DNA of 38,201 nt from an uncultured Acetatifactor sp. (GCA_910577185.1 CAJTLR010000033.1:1-38201), one strand, 5' to 3'; counted from the stretch's first letter, positions 24,623 to 32,767 are shown. Numbers and translations: made by a program. Notes: generated by a model from the letters alone, not told the origin.

Positions 24623-25618
24623 TTACAGATTGCTATAATCCGTTACAATTTGAATCGCAATTTCCTTTGCCAACAGACTGGATACATCCATGCCGTCCGT
24701 TCTTCCAAGACGCACGCAAAAATATAACTTGCCCTCTGTGGTTTCTGCGAATCCGGTAAACCATGCGTCAACAACAATGCCATCTACCTTGCCCATTCCC
24801 GTTTTCCCATAGACCGAAATGTCTGTCCGCTCCTGCTCCGTTACCAGCATGACCTGCTTCAGTTCATTTTGTGTTTCTTCTGAATATTCCGAATTTTCAC
24901 CAAAGATGCGTTCCATTACCTCCACCTGTTCTTTAGGCGAAATCAATAAAGATGCTTCAATCCAAAAGCCCGTTAAAGCCCGGTTATTATTGTTTGGATT
25001 CAACCGCCCCTCCCAATCAGAAATGTCACAATTGCCATACTGAAGCTTTTCCAGTTCCTCCTTCATCCTGTCCTGCCCAATATCATCTATGAGCTGTCTG
25101 TAATACCACACACAAGAAGTCCGGAATGCTTCACTGAAATCAATATCCTTATTCCAGTCCTTATTCCAGAATACTTCGCCGCTCCATTTCCGGGTGGAAT
25201 CCCCCGGCTCAAGAATTCCGTGTTCCAGCGCAGTCAGGGAAGATATGATCTTAAATGTGGAACAAGGCGACCTCCTATCCACTGCAGGCTCTTCATTATA
25301 GATTGTATAACGCTTGTCTGAAGCGTCATACATCACAGCCGTTCCATTCAGTCCGTTAAAATACTCTGACCAGTCTGCGTGGACAATCTCCGGTTCCACC
25401 GCCATGTCTTCGGTATCACCTTCCGTATCTTTTGTACTTTCCTCTGACGGAACCTTGTCGGATTCCGTTTCCTGCTGCTCTCTTTTTTCGTCCTCCATTT
25501 TTACACCTTCCACAACAATCCTTTCTTCTGCACCCTGTTCTTTCGAACAGCCCGCCAAAAGAATTGCACATGCGAATATCCAATATCCAAATTTAAAAAA
25601 ATTGTTCCTCTTTTTCAT
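24623..25618 (-). CDS. Class D beta-lactamase, lipoprotein
   Basis: The 331-residue protein begins with a lipoprotein signal peptide (lipobox LLAGC, Cys24) and a charged linker (about 30-80). The class D catalytic set is complete: Ser120-Thr-Phe-Lys123 (nucleophile and carbamylated lysine), Ser168-Cys-Val170, Tyr194-Gly-Asn196, Lys272-Thr-Gly274 and AWFTGF near residue 285. It should hydrolyse penicillins at the cell surface; class D enzymes are known in some Gram-positives and in Clostridioides difficile (CDD). MecR1/BlaR1 sensor domains are related, but no sensor membrane part is present. A strong GGGAGGA precedes an upstream in-frame TTG at 25660, which could be the true start; the ATG at 25618 gives the more typical signal peptide. 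It is 99 bp downstream of an ABC permease. Confidence 0.87.
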   Translation of the reverse strand: MKKRNNFFKFGYWIFACAILLAGCSKEQGAEERIVVEGVKMEDEKREQQETESDKVPSEESTKDTEGDTEDMAVEPEIVHADWSEYFNGLNGTAVMYDASDKRYTIYNEEPAVDRRSPCSTFKIISSLTALEHGILEPGDSTRKWSGEVFWNKDWNKDIDFSEAFRTSCVWYYRQLIDDIGQDRMKEELEKLQYGNCDISDWEGRLNPNNNNRALTGFWIEASLLISPKEQVEVMERIFGENSEYSEETQNELKQVMLVTEQERTDISVYGKTGMGKVDGIVVDAWFTGFAETTEGKLYFCVRLGRTDGMDVSSLLAKEIAIQIVTDYSNL

Positions 25619-25717
25619 AATTACCGTCACTTTCTTCTGATATTCTGCCTTTTCCCTCAAAAAATCCTCCCATAAATACAGCAAAGACAGCCCAAAAACA
25701 AATGCTGACGGTGCTTA

Positions 25718-26383
25718 TTAAAATTCCCGGTCTGAATATAACTTTTTTGAGAGCAGAAATGAAAATAGTAAAATCAAAGTGGCAGCAAGAATTATACTGC
25801 CATTTACCAGAAGCATATTCTCGCTGGCATATTTAAGGGCGTTAAAGAGCAGATATTCATTTCCCGGCAAAGAAGAAATAATTACCCATACACTATACAG
25901 CACTTCAAACAGAAGAAGGGGCAGCAGCATCCCCCAGAATTTTCCCTTACTATACCCCAGCTTAAACAAAATTGGGAACATACCGAGATGAAAAACAGAA
26001 AACAGCAGATAACTTATGGTCACAACGGGCAAAAACCATCCAATCGGACCGTAATAATGTGACCACGTAAAGCGGTCTGCCAGAACAGCCAGGGGGATAC
26101 CAGTAAGGACCCCTGCCAGCCCCATGCAAATGGATAACACATATCTGCCCCCCACAACGGAAGAACGTCTGACCGGCAGTGTCAAATAAAGCTTGTTCAG
26201 ATCCCCTTTTTCCTCTACCGCAAAAGTATTGACCGAGAAAAACAAGAACATAAAAACATTTGTCGGAACAACTAATATCGCCGAGACAAAACCGGCAGCC
26301 AGCGAAATGACCGGAAGCAGAAGTACGCGCCAATGATAGTATTTTATCGCTTTCCAGTCAAAAAGAGCCATTTGTTTCATCAT
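25718..26383 (-). CDS. ABC-2-type transporter permease
   Basis: The 221-residue protein has six hydrophobic spans: about 17-35, 40-55, 80-105, 115-140, 150-170 and 190-210. It fits the membrane subunit of an ABC-2 exporter. The cognate ATPase gene lies just upstream. The start at 26383 is chosen because GAGGGA precedes it (an ATG at 26380 is equally possible); open reading continues upstream to 26476 across the 27-bp inverted repeat, which is rejected as coding. It acts in the cytoplasmic membrane together with the ATPase; the exported compound is unknown. Confidence 0.85.
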   Translation of the reverse strand: MMKQMALFDWKAIKYYHWRVLLLPVISLAAGFVSAILVVPTNVFMFLFFSVNTFAVEEKGDLNKLYLTLPVRRSSVVGGRYVLSICMGLAGVLTGIPLAVLADRFTWSHYYGPIGWFLPVVTISYLLFSVFHLGMFPILFKLGYSKGKFWGMLLPLLLFEVLYSVWVIISSLPGNEYLLFNALKYASENMLLVNGSIILAATLILLFSFLLSKKLYSDREF

Positions 26384-26422
26384 TTTTCCCTCATTTCTGC
26401 ACAGCTTTTTGTATATGGCAAA

Positions 26423-26449
26423 GTTTGCGGATGCTGTACGGACACAAAC
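26423..26449. repeat. 27-bp inverted-repeat element, copy 2
   Basis: Arms GTTTGCG and CACAAAC (one mismatch) with a 13-nt centre; 23 of 27 positions match the copy at 9891-9917. It sits in the gap between the ABC ATPase and permease genes. Confidence 0.7.
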
Positions 26450-26478
26450 TCCGGATGGAAAGCTTTCATTTTTCAATC

Positions 26479-27324
26479 TTATGCCTCCCTGCTCATTCGT
26501 ACCATAATGTCATCAAGTGTAACCGTTTCCGTTATCACGTTTGCGTTGAATCCCGCAATAAATTTTGTCTCAATCATACCATCAAAACCTCCCGGATATT
26601 CCCGTAATCCCAATATTTGTTTCCGCTTTGTCTGCGGCAGATCCCCGGTGCCGCCCCGGACCAGACAATACCTGTCAGTCAGTTCATCTTTTAACCCGCT
26701 ATATATCAATTTTCCAGCTTTGATATAGGTGATATAATCAGCAATTTTCTCCAGATCACTGGTTATATGCGTAGAAAAAAATATGGTCCGGTTTTCTTCT
26801 ACCATGTAGTCCCGGAAAATGCCAAGTATTTCGTCACGGCCAACAGGATCAAGCCCCGATGTGGGCTCGTCAAGTAATAACAACTTTGAATCATGGGCCA
26901 ATGTGACGGCCATACCCAGTTTTATTTTCATGCCACGCGACATTGTTTTATATTTCTGTTTCCGGTCAAGGGAAAATCGTTCCAGGTATTGGCAGAAGGC
27001 CGTGCTGCTCCATTTTTTATAGAAAGGGCGCATGGCCTTTTCTATGTCCGCAGGCGTCCACTCTTCCTGATAATATGGCTGGTCAAACAAAACGCCTATA
27101 TCTTCTTTCAATGACACTTCATCCGCAGGCCTGCCAAACAGCCGGATGCTGCCGCCGTCTTTCATCGCCATACCTAAAATAAGTTTCAAAGTAGTCGTTT
27201 TCCCTGCGCCGTTTTCCCCGATAAAGCCACAGACAAAACCGGCGGGGACTGAAAAGCTGATGTTATCCAGCAAAAAATTTCGATACTGTTTTCTAAGGCC
27301 GGATATTTCAATGGCATTGTTCAT
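26479..27324 (-). CDS. ABC transporter ATP-binding protein (YtrB-like)
   Basis: The 281-residue ATPase has Walker A GENGAGKTT (36-44), a signature MSRGMKIKLGMA in place of the classical LSGGQ, and Walker B LLLLDEPTSGLDP, then the switch histidine in FFSTH. A C-terminal extension of about 75 residues follows. It drives the ABC-2 permease encoded next. Its ATG overlaps the stop codon of the GntR-type regulator gene by 4 nt, so translation is coupled. This GntR/ATPase/permease order is the YtrAB-type arrangement found in Bacillota, often linked to cell-wall antibiotics (family knowledge). Confidence 0.93.
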   Translation of the reverse strand: MNNAIEISGLRKQYRNFLLDNISFSVPAGFVCGFIGENGAGKTTTLKLILGMAMKDGGSIRLFGRPADEVSLKEDIGVLFDQPYYQEEWTPADIEKAMRPFYKKWSSTAFCQYLERFSLDRKQKYKTMSRGMKIKLGMAVTLAHDSKLLLLDEPTSGLDPVGRDEILGIFRDYMVEENRTIFFSTHITSDLEKIADYITYIKAGKLIYSGLKDELTDRYCLVRGGTGDLPQTKRKQILGLREYPGGFDGMIETKFIAGFNANVITETVTLDDIMVRMSREA

Positions 27325-27698
27325 TGTTCTGTCCTCTCTATCTCATCAAGTATTTTATGAAGATCATATACCGATAAGCCTGCCAGCTTTCCCAGCTGAA
27401 CCGCAGCCGCCAGGGCTTTCTCGGTTTCTTTCAGGTATTTGTCACGAATCAAAACATCATTGATTTTCTTTACATACGCGCCCTTTCCGGGCATTGTCCG
27501 GACAAAGCCCTCTAATTCCAATTCACTGTATGCCCTGGTAGTCGTCACTAAACTCACCTGTAAATCACGGGCAAGCTGGCGAAGTGATGGCAGAGGGGCA
27601 TTTTCGGTCAATTCTCCGGATAATATGGCCTTCTTGATTTGTTCTTTAATCTGTTCATAAATGGGTACTCCCGACTGGTTTGATATGACAATGTTCAT
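27321..27698 (-). CDS. GntR-family regulator, YtrA subfamily
   Basis: The 125-residue regulator has a winged helix of GntR type (PIYEQIKEQIKKAI...LPSLRQLARDLQVS, about 12-75) and a short helical C terminus without a ligand domain, typical of YtrA. The start at 27698 lies 10 nt after AAGGA. It is first in the operon with the ABC ATPase and permease, and is expected to bind its own promoter region, where a TGTA-N7-TACA dyad overlaps the -10 (27736-27750). The signal could be cell-wall stress; this is inference from the family. Confidence 0.9.
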   Translation of the reverse strand: MNIVISNQSGVPIYEQIKEQIKKAILSGELTENAPLPSLRQLARDLQVSLVTTTRAYSELELEGFVRTMPGKGAYVKKINDVLIRDKYLKETEKALAAAVQLGKLAGLSVYDLHKILDEIERTEQ

Positions 27699-27735
27699 TC
27701 TTATGCATTCCTTCTCTCAGGTGCCTTGCTGTTCA

Positions 27736-27750
27736 TGTATAGTAAGTACA
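27736..27750. promoter_or_regulatory. Candidate YtrA operator
   Basis: TGTA-TAGTAAG-TACA, a short dyad with 4-bp arms, overlaps the edge of the -10 element of the GntR/ABC promoter. It would let the regulator block its own operon. Spacing resembles YtrA sites of the form GTGTA...TACAC. Confidence 0.5.
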
Positions 27751-27778
27751 GTATAGCAGGAAGAGACCATCCTGTCAA
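27750..27778 (-). promoter_or_regulatory. Strong sigma-A promoter of the GntR/ABC operon
   Basis: On the minus strand, consensus TTGACA (27778-27773) and TATACT (27755-27750) with a 17-bp spacer. It lies about 52 bp before the regulator start. Confidence 0.85.
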
Positions 27779-27882
27779 GCGTCCGGCACATGAAAGCAGA
27801 CAGTCCGAAGCATAAATACAAAATTGTTCCAATCTTATTTGGCGAAATGCAACATCGCATGTGATAGCCTCAGGCACAACGG

Positions 27883-27960
27883 GACAGAAAAAACACTATG
27901 GGAAGTCTGTTCTCATAGTGTTTTTCTGTTCAGAAATATGTCCGGGCCAGGTCTGCCCGG
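27883..27960. terminator. Double hairpin, bidirectional terminator
   Basis: A long stem ACACTATG/CATAGTGT flanked by A and T runs (27883-27930), and a GC hairpin CCGGGC/GCCCGG (27942-27960). On the minus strand they follow the small membrane-protein gene at 27995. Confidence 0.8.
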
Positions 27961-27994
27961 CTTACAGGAGAAAATAACCGCAAAATGATTTACA

Positions 27995-28237
27995 TCAAAG
28001 TTCCTTCTTTGCAAAAATCCGGCAGCTGATTTGATACATTACACAGCACCGGATTAAGGCAATCACTGGGGAACAGCCAGACAGCGCAAATACAATCCGG
28101 TCTGTTAATTCAATTCCCAATATCATAAGCAGCCGGTATATCCCACAGCAAACTGCAGCGGGAAAAAGAAACGATACAAACAAGCATGATTGAAATCTTT
28201 TTTTGATACGGGCATTATCATAGCGTACCGCGCCCAT
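27995..28237 (-). CDS. Small membrane protein, unknown
   Basis: The 80-residue protein has two likely membrane spans (about 18-38 and 48-70) and a basic first loop (NARIKKRFQ). It is cysteine-rich near both spans. It starts 9 bp after the DUF523 gene with no clear ribosome binding site, so it may rely on coupling to that gene. I do not recognise the family. It is followed by a strong terminator, which supports a real transcript end here. Coding status is moderate. Confidence 0.5.
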   Translation of the reverse strand: MGAVRYDNARIKKRFQSCLFVSFLFPAAVCCGIYRLLMILGIELTDRIVFALSGCSPVIALIRCCVMYQISCRIFAKKEL

Positions 28238-28246
28238 TTGGAAAAA

Positions 28247-28696
28247 TCAATCCATACAACAATTCTGCCTCAAGGCGATACAAATGTCTTCCGCATCAAA
28301 TACTTTTATGCCGGCTGTTTTCAGCATTTCTGCAAATACCCCCTGCCCCTCAGTCAGTTTTCCGCTAAAAGTTCCATCATAAATTTGATTCACCCCGCAG
28401 CTGGGACTTCTCGACTGCAAAACAGCCATATCCACTTTTTCATTCAAAGCCTGCCTTAATGCCAGCGCCGCACCTTCACGGAATTCCCTGTCAACACTGG
28501 TCCCGTCTTCTGTCATAATCGTTCCGTCTGTAATTTCAGCAGGCTTTCTGGGCACACTGAGCCCTCCCAATACTTCCGGGCAGACAGCTATTACTTCATT
28601 TCCTCTGATAAATTCAATAACTTTGGTATTATAATTATTGCCTCCATTATATTTACAGTTTTCACCCAGGAGACAGGCACTTACAAGTACTTTCAT
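28247..28696 (-). CDS. DUF523 family protein
   Basis: The 149-residue protein has the cysteine pattern of DUF523: ACLLGENCKYNGGNN near the N terminus, VCPEVLGGL, and SRSPSCG near the middle. The ligand or reaction of the family is not established; conserved cysteines suggest metal or iron-sulfur binding. The start at 28696 follows AAGGAG 6 nt upstream. The gene lies 128 bp after the kinase-fold chimera and 9 bp before the small membrane protein. Confidence 0.9.
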   Translation of the reverse strand: MKVLVSACLLGENCKYNGGNNYNTKVIEFIRGNEVIAVCPEVLGGLSVPRKPAEITDGTIMTEDGTSVDREFREGAALALRQALNEKVDMAVLQSRSPSCGVNQIYDGTFSGKLTEGQGVFAEMLKTAGIKVFDAEDICIALRQNCCMD

Positions 28697-28794
28697 TGAA
28701 TACTCCTTCCACAAACCACAATGTTTATCTGCTACGCTTCCGGACCGCACCTTTATTCCCGCGAGCAATGAGGAAAATAGCCATGCTTGCTTGA

Positions 28795-28816
28795 TACCCC
28801 GTTGCCTGCAGCGGGG
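28795..28816. terminator. Hairpin after the kinase-fold gene
   Basis: ACCCCG/CGGGGT with a 10-nt loop, directly after the minus-strand stop at 28825. The T-rich flank is on the plus-strand side, so minus-strand termination is uncertain. Confidence 0.35.
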
Positions 28817-28824
28817 TCTTTGAT

Positions 28825-29745
28825 TTATCGGGATTGCGCAGTCATACCCAGCCATTCTTTCAGGTATCTTAATATATCGCCGTTTTTCAATTCTTCAAGG
28901 GATGTTTCCGCATATGAGGGGAAAGTGTCATACCTGCTGGCAGCAATCAGCGTAACAACAGGTGCGATAAAGGCGTCTGCTTTTTTCTGCTCCTCCTCAA
29001 TATCATCACCGTATTCCCGCAGAAATGCCTCCGCAGCCTGGCGGGAAAGAGAACTTGTCACATTGCGGATATCACCGTAAGCAGTGCCTCTGCCCAGCAA
29101 ATTGTAATCGAACATGAACGCACTTTCGCCGGTTTTTGATACAATCAGATTCGTCCAGTAAAAGTCATTGTATGTCAGCGTCCGGGGCAGCGCATCTATC
29201 CTGCTGCGGATTGTGTCGTAATTTTCCGTGACGATGCGCCAAAGCATGTTTTCCGTAGTCCCTGTCTTTTCGGCCATTACCCTCATATTGTCTGCGGTAA
29301 GCAGATCGGATTCATCATACATCGGAGTCTCTCTGCCGGAAAGATACGCACGGCCCTTCTTGTGAAGCAGCTTGTACCATCTGGCAATTGCACTTGCCAC
29401 CTTCGGATCACGCAAGTCACTTTCCCTGCCAAGCCGGTATTCGCCGCCTGCCTCTGCATCAGGCAGCAGGATTGCGTTTTGGGTATAACCCAGCAGCGGC
29501 AAAGTCGGTATGTTAAGCTTTGAAAGCATCAGGTAATTGTCAATTTCACGCGCGTCTTCCGGGTTCTCAAAAATCTTCAGGACAAGCTTTTTTCCTTCTG
29601 ATTCCACGCGGTACAAGGATATTCCGGCTTTTGATCGAATCAGCGAACAAACCGGATTGCGCACTCCCAGTTTAAAAACCTCCCGCGTCAGTTCTTCTAC
29701 AATTTGGTAATCTGCAGGTGTTTCTTTCCTGATAGTGATATTCAT
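28825..29745 (-). CDS. Aminoglycoside-phosphotransferase-fold protein with GNAT-like N terminus
   Basis: The 306-residue protein has two unlike parts. Residues 1-25 (ITIRKETPADYQIVEELTRE) read like the first strand and helix of a YhbS-type GNAT acetyltransferase. From about residue 28 it has a kinase fold: a nucleotide-binding strand pair with KKLVLKIF (invariant lysine), then LTYNDFYWTNLIV with the catalytic Asp-Asn pair (the usual H-x-D is Y-N-D here), and FMFDYNLLG as the metal-binding segment. APH-fold enzymes phosphorylate small molecules; the substrate is unknown. The start at 29745 follows a strong AGAGGAGG, which probably belonged to the acetyltransferase gene. It is likely an in-frame deletion fusion of neighbouring genes. 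Confidence 0.75.
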   Translation of the reverse strand: MNITIRKETPADYQIVEELTREVFKLGVRNPVCSLIRSKAGISLYRVESEGKKLVLKIFENPEDAREIDNYLMLSKLNIPTLPLLGYTQNAILLPDAEAGGEYRLGRESDLRDPKVASAIARWYKLLHKKGRAYLSGRETPMYDESDLLTADNMRVMAEKTGTTENMLWRIVTENYDTIRSRIDALPRTLTYNDFYWTNLIVSKTGESAFMFDYNLLGRGTAYGDIRNVTSSLSRQAAEAFLREYGDDIEEEQKKADAFIAPVVTLIAASRYDTFPSYAETSLEELKNGDILRYLKEWLGMTAQSR

Positions 29746-30058
29746 CGCTTACCACCTCCTCTTTGTTTTTCGATTTATTTTGTGCGGAATTTTGTGTTAT
29801 GCTCACTCCGCTGCCGCTTTTGCCGCAGAAAAGCACCCCTGTCATCCAACTATTCTGCTTCCGTTTTCAGGCCCATATGGCTCTCCCGGCGTTCGCGGCA
29901 TAAACCATGATTTGCATCAGTCTCCCTGGCCGCACAGTCCGGTTCCATCCGGTGTTTACAATCGCTGAAAACTAAATTTTTCCTTAATCTTTGTTTGCAC
30001 TGATTGTTTTCCAATTTCTCTCATGATAGAATGTAAAAAATCAGTTGAGGTGATGCAT
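29746..30058. other. Divergent intergenic region
   Basis: No gene is supported here. It separates minus-strand genes from the plus-strand lipoprotein gene and holds the promoter of the latter (30004-30032). No repeat or conserved hairpin was recognised in the rest. Confidence 0.6.
30004..30032 (+). promoter_or_regulatory. Promoter of the small lipoprotein gene
   Basis: TTGTTT (30004-30009) and TAGAAT (30027-30032) with a 17-bp spacer, 27 bp before the start codon. Moderate match. Confidence 0.55.
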
Positions 30059-30448
30059 ATGAAAAAATATATTGTTCTGTTTTTGAGTTTAGTCTGCCTT
30101 TTTACTTTGTGCTCCTGCGGGAAAACGGCAGCCCCCATTGTTTTGCCGGAACCGGAAAAAATAGTTTCGATTGATGTAACAAATGGCAAAACCACAAAAA
30201 CCTATACAGATAGTACATGGATACAGGAAATCATATCCGCTATCTCTGACTCGGAACCCACAAGTAAGCAAAGTGTCCAGGACACACCGCAGAATAAAAG
30301 CTATATCAAGATAGACTTTCAGTTTGAAGCCGGAGCAAGTACATTGTTTGTGTATGAAGATAGCGGAAAATACTATGTCGAACAGCCATATCAAGGTATT
30401 TACATTATTTCTTCTGACTTATTTGAAAAAATAAAAGAAGCGCCATAA
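30059..30448 (+). CDS. Small lipoprotein, DUF5301-like
   Basis: The 129-residue protein has a lipoprotein signal peptide (lipobox LCSC, Cys20). A compact domain with YTDSTWIQEIISAI, SVQDTPQNKSYIKIDF and YYVEQPYQGIY follows. From memory this fits DUF5301, a domain of unknown function in Firmicutes; not verified. It sits on the outer face of the membrane. The start at 30059 follows GAGGTG at 7 nt; an upstream in-frame ATG at 30023 overlaps the -10. It is a single-gene unit ending at the hairpin at 30479. Confidence 0.75.
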   Translation: MKKYIVLFLSLVCLFTLCSCGKTAAPIVLPEPEKIVSIDVTNGKTTKTYTDSTWIQEIISAISDSEPTSKQSVQDTPQNKSYIKIDFQFEAGASTLFVYEDSGKYYVEQPYQGIYIISSDLFEKIKEAP

Positions 30449-30478
30449 TACTGGCGACTTTTGAAAATATCAAAAACG

Positions 30479-30533
30479 GGCACATCAAGGCAGGAAATCT
30501 TTTCCAGATATCTTGTCCTGATGTGCCTTTCCC
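30479..30533. terminator. Bidirectional terminator-like hairpin
   Basis: GGCACATCA/TGATGTGCC arms with an internal loop and a 3-bp inner pairing. Plus-strand flank is TTTCCC; minus-strand flank is CGTTTTTG. It lies between the convergent lipoprotein gene (plus) and the 33-residue gene (minus). Confidence 0.7.
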
Positions 30534-30585
30534 TATAGCGGCGGTTATTCCGTCTTCTTTTGATCACAATTCTGCATACCGGAAT

Positions 30586-30687
30586 TTACTTTTTTCTTTT
30601 GGCAAACTTATCAATAACATTGTCTACCCAAAAATTGACAAAGAAATCAGCAACCTCAGCAAACAGATTCACAATAAAATCAACCAT
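30586..30687 (-). CDS. 33-residue amphipathic peptide
   Basis: A 33-codon frame starts with ATG preceded by GGAGGAAAAACAT, a near-ideal binding site, and is fronted by a promoter (30724-30751). The peptide starts MVDFIVNLFAEVADFF and ends in the basic DKFAKRKK. Hydrophobic and acidic residues alternate so that a single amphipathic or membrane-associated helix is likely. It has no recognised domain. It runs convergent to the lipoprotein gene and is bounded by a terminator-like hairpin. I recall similar tiny frames in Lachnospiraceae but no function. It may be a membrane peptide, toxin or regulator; all three are speculation. Confidence 0.65.
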   Translation of the reverse strand: MVDFIVNLFAEVADFFVNFWVDNVIDKFAKRKK

Positions 30688-30723
30688 ATGTTTTTCCTCC
30701 ATACCTGGATTTGCCACTGCTAT

Positions 30724-30751
30724 ATTATATATCCTTTTCCTGAAAAGCCAA
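30724..30751 (-). promoter_or_regulatory. Promoter of the 33-residue gene
   Basis: On the minus strand TTGGCT (30751-30746) and TATAAT (30729-30724) with a 16-bp spacer, 36 bp before the start codon. Confidence 0.6.
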
Positions 30752-30785
30752 AAGATCCTGAAAGTCTTTTTCGTTCCCTGCCGTC

Positions 30786-32672
30786 TCAGCCGTCACTTAA
30801 TGTTGCGGTTTCTCCGTAAACTTTCCATATCCCGTTTCCCAGGAACTGCCCCCTGCGGTCTTTTTCATAACGGAGCGCCTCCAGTTCCGGAAGTTCGGAC
30901 AGACTGCCTGCCAGATATTGTCCCAGACGGTGTCCGGCTGTCTCTACCCGGGCTGTCAGCCCGCCATAGCGGAGATCCAGCCGGGACCAGCCAAACGGCG
31001 AACAAGTTTTCATCCACTGCTGCCTATGGGCAATCCGCAGATCTTTCACCAGGTCAAGCAGAACTTCCAGCTGTTGTGCATCCTTTTGAAGAGCCTCCCG
31101 GTCCTTATTTTTATAATGCAGGTGAAGCCTCTCTCCCAATGCGGCTTTCAGTTGCAGCACCTTCGCAAGAAGGAGCGGAACCTGTAAAAACCATCCCTCC
31201 TCCCCTGCTTTTTCCATGTCTTCTTCCAGACGTTCTGCCGTTTTCCTATAATGCTCATCCAGTCCCAGCCCGTGCAGATCCCCATCGTAGAGTCCCTCCA
31301 GCGGATCCTGCCAGAGAAGGTATTTGGAAACATTTGGCGGCCACCGGTTCTCCTGATTGCTGCAGGGAACATCATCCAGAAAAGACACATCCGTAAACCA
31401 GCCGGCGGAAAGACCGGTACATGCGGCAAAGCGGACGTTCAAAGCCTCCTGGCTCACCGGTTCTTCATGATAAGCGCTCTCCGCATAATACTGCATTCCC
31501 AAAAGTCCCGTCCAGTCACAGCATTCTCCTCCGTCATCCTTCCACATACAGCCATATGCCATGGGAATATGATATTTCTTTACCGCCCTCAGTGCAGGCT
31601 CTGCAGTCCGCATCGTGTACGGATAGTTTACGCAAAAGGAGGAAACCGACAGCAGCGGGCCCGCATAAATTGCATTGCCGGTGTCCTTATGTCTTTTCAT
31701 CATTCCCTCCAGCAAAGCAGCATCCCGGGAATAATAATCCCAGTAAATCAGACTGGCATCCTTGGGAATCCGGGCACATATCCCTGGATCCAGCTTCCCT
31801 GCGGGGTCCAGATAAGCATGCCTGGGTGAACTGTAAGAAAACAGCATATCGCTGTAAAGGGCTATTTCCAGTCCTCTCTCCTGTGCCAGCGCATGTACCC
31901 GCTGTAAATGTTCCAGGAAAATGTCCAGCGGCTGGCGCAATCCATTCCGCTGGCGGTACTGTCCTTCCCCTAATCCATGGGTTTCATCCATGCCCACAAT
32001 GACAATCCGGCTCCTGAAGCACTGCCCCATCGTCTGCAGCATTTTCCCGATCAGCTCATAGGTTTTCTCCTCTCCGGCCAGCAGACAGGAAGCGCTGTCC
32101 CGCACAGAAGCATATTCCGGAAACCGAAGCACCTTTTCCATATGACCCAGAACCTGTATGGAGGCGATTATGCTGATGCCGTATGAATCTGCGTAATCAT
32201 CCAGCTGCTTCAGCTGCTCCCGGGTATAGCCTCCCCGCATATAGCCAAAACGCGGCTCCCCCTCCAGTTCATACACATCCTCCATATACAGAATCAGGCA
32301 ATTTAAACCCATTAGCGCCATACGGTCCAAAATGGATCTTAAAAATGCCGGATCCGGCACGCTGTTGCGGGAGGCATCAATCATGACGCCGATCTGCGGG
32401 ATGTACATGTTTTCACGGTAATCAAAATCTGTCTTTCCGGCGTTTTCCCGCAAAATTCCCAGCGCACGGAACAGATGAATTTTTTCCCGGAAACCAATCC
32501 GGCATTTATCATCCTGTATCGTAATCCGCACTGCTTCTTCTCCACAAACCGGCAGTCTGAAAAACTCTGTACAGATTTCATCTGCCCACCCGCCTTTAAA
32601 ATAAAAGGAAGGAAGTCTATGTATGGCACATAAAATACTCTTATCTTCTATTCCTCTGATTTCCCTGAACAT
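30786..32672 (-). CDS. Glycoside hydrolase family 20 beta-N-acetylhexosaminidase-like
   Basis: The 628-residue protein has an N-terminal alpha/beta segment (about 1-85), a TIM barrel beginning PQIGVMIDASRNSVP (about 92), and the GH20 catalytic pair Asp229-Glu230 in IVGMDETHGLG. Family features LGHMEKVLR and YWDYYS are also visible. GH20 enzymes release terminal GlcNAc or GalNAc by substrate-assisted catalysis. There is no signal peptide, so it should work in the cytoplasm on imported oligosaccharides. The start at 32672 follows GGGAGGAGAGGACAGA; an ATG at 32690 overlaps that site. A TTGCCA-16-TATAAT promoter lies upstream. No sugar transporter is adjacent. Confidence 0.88.
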   Translation of the reverse strand: MFREIRGIEDKSILCAIHRLPSFYFKGGWADEICTEFFRLPVCGEEAVRITIQDDKCRIGFREKIHLFRALGILRENAGKTDFDYRENMYIPQIGVMIDASRNSVPDPAFLRSILDRMALMGLNCLILYMEDVYELEGEPRFGYMRGGYTREQLKQLDDYADSYGISIIASIQVLGHMEKVLRFPEYASVRDSASCLLAGEEKTYELIGKMLQTMGQCFRSRIVIVGMDETHGLGEGQYRQRNGLRQPLDIFLEHLQRVHALAQERGLEIALYSDMLFSYSSPRHAYLDPAGKLDPGICARIPKDASLIYWDYYSRDAALLEGMMKRHKDTGNAIYAGPLLSVSSFCVNYPYTMRTAEPALRAVKKYHIPMAYGCMWKDDGGECCDWTGLLGMQYYAESAYHEEPVSQEALNVRFAACTGLSAGWFTDVSFLDDVPCSNQENRWPPNVSKYLLWQDPLEGLYDGDLHGLGLDEHYRKTAERLEEDMEKAGEEGWFLQVPLLLAKVLQLKAALGERLHLHYKNKDREALQKDAQQLEVLLDLVKDLRIAHRQQWMKTCSPFGWSRLDLRYGGLTARVETAGHRLGQYLAGSLSELPELEALRYEKDRRGQFLGNGIWKVYGETATLSDG

Positions 32673-32767
32673 TCTGTCCTCTCCTCCCATGCACGCTTAA
32701 GAACCTCCTGCGCTTTGAAACAGCGGGCCCATGGCAATCTGCCCACCACATCCGGTCATCTGCCATC

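Noticed and set aside
26384..26476. N-terminal extension of the ABC permease
   Set aside because: The extension crosses the 27-bp inverted repeat and has no binding site, while 26383 has GAGGGA.
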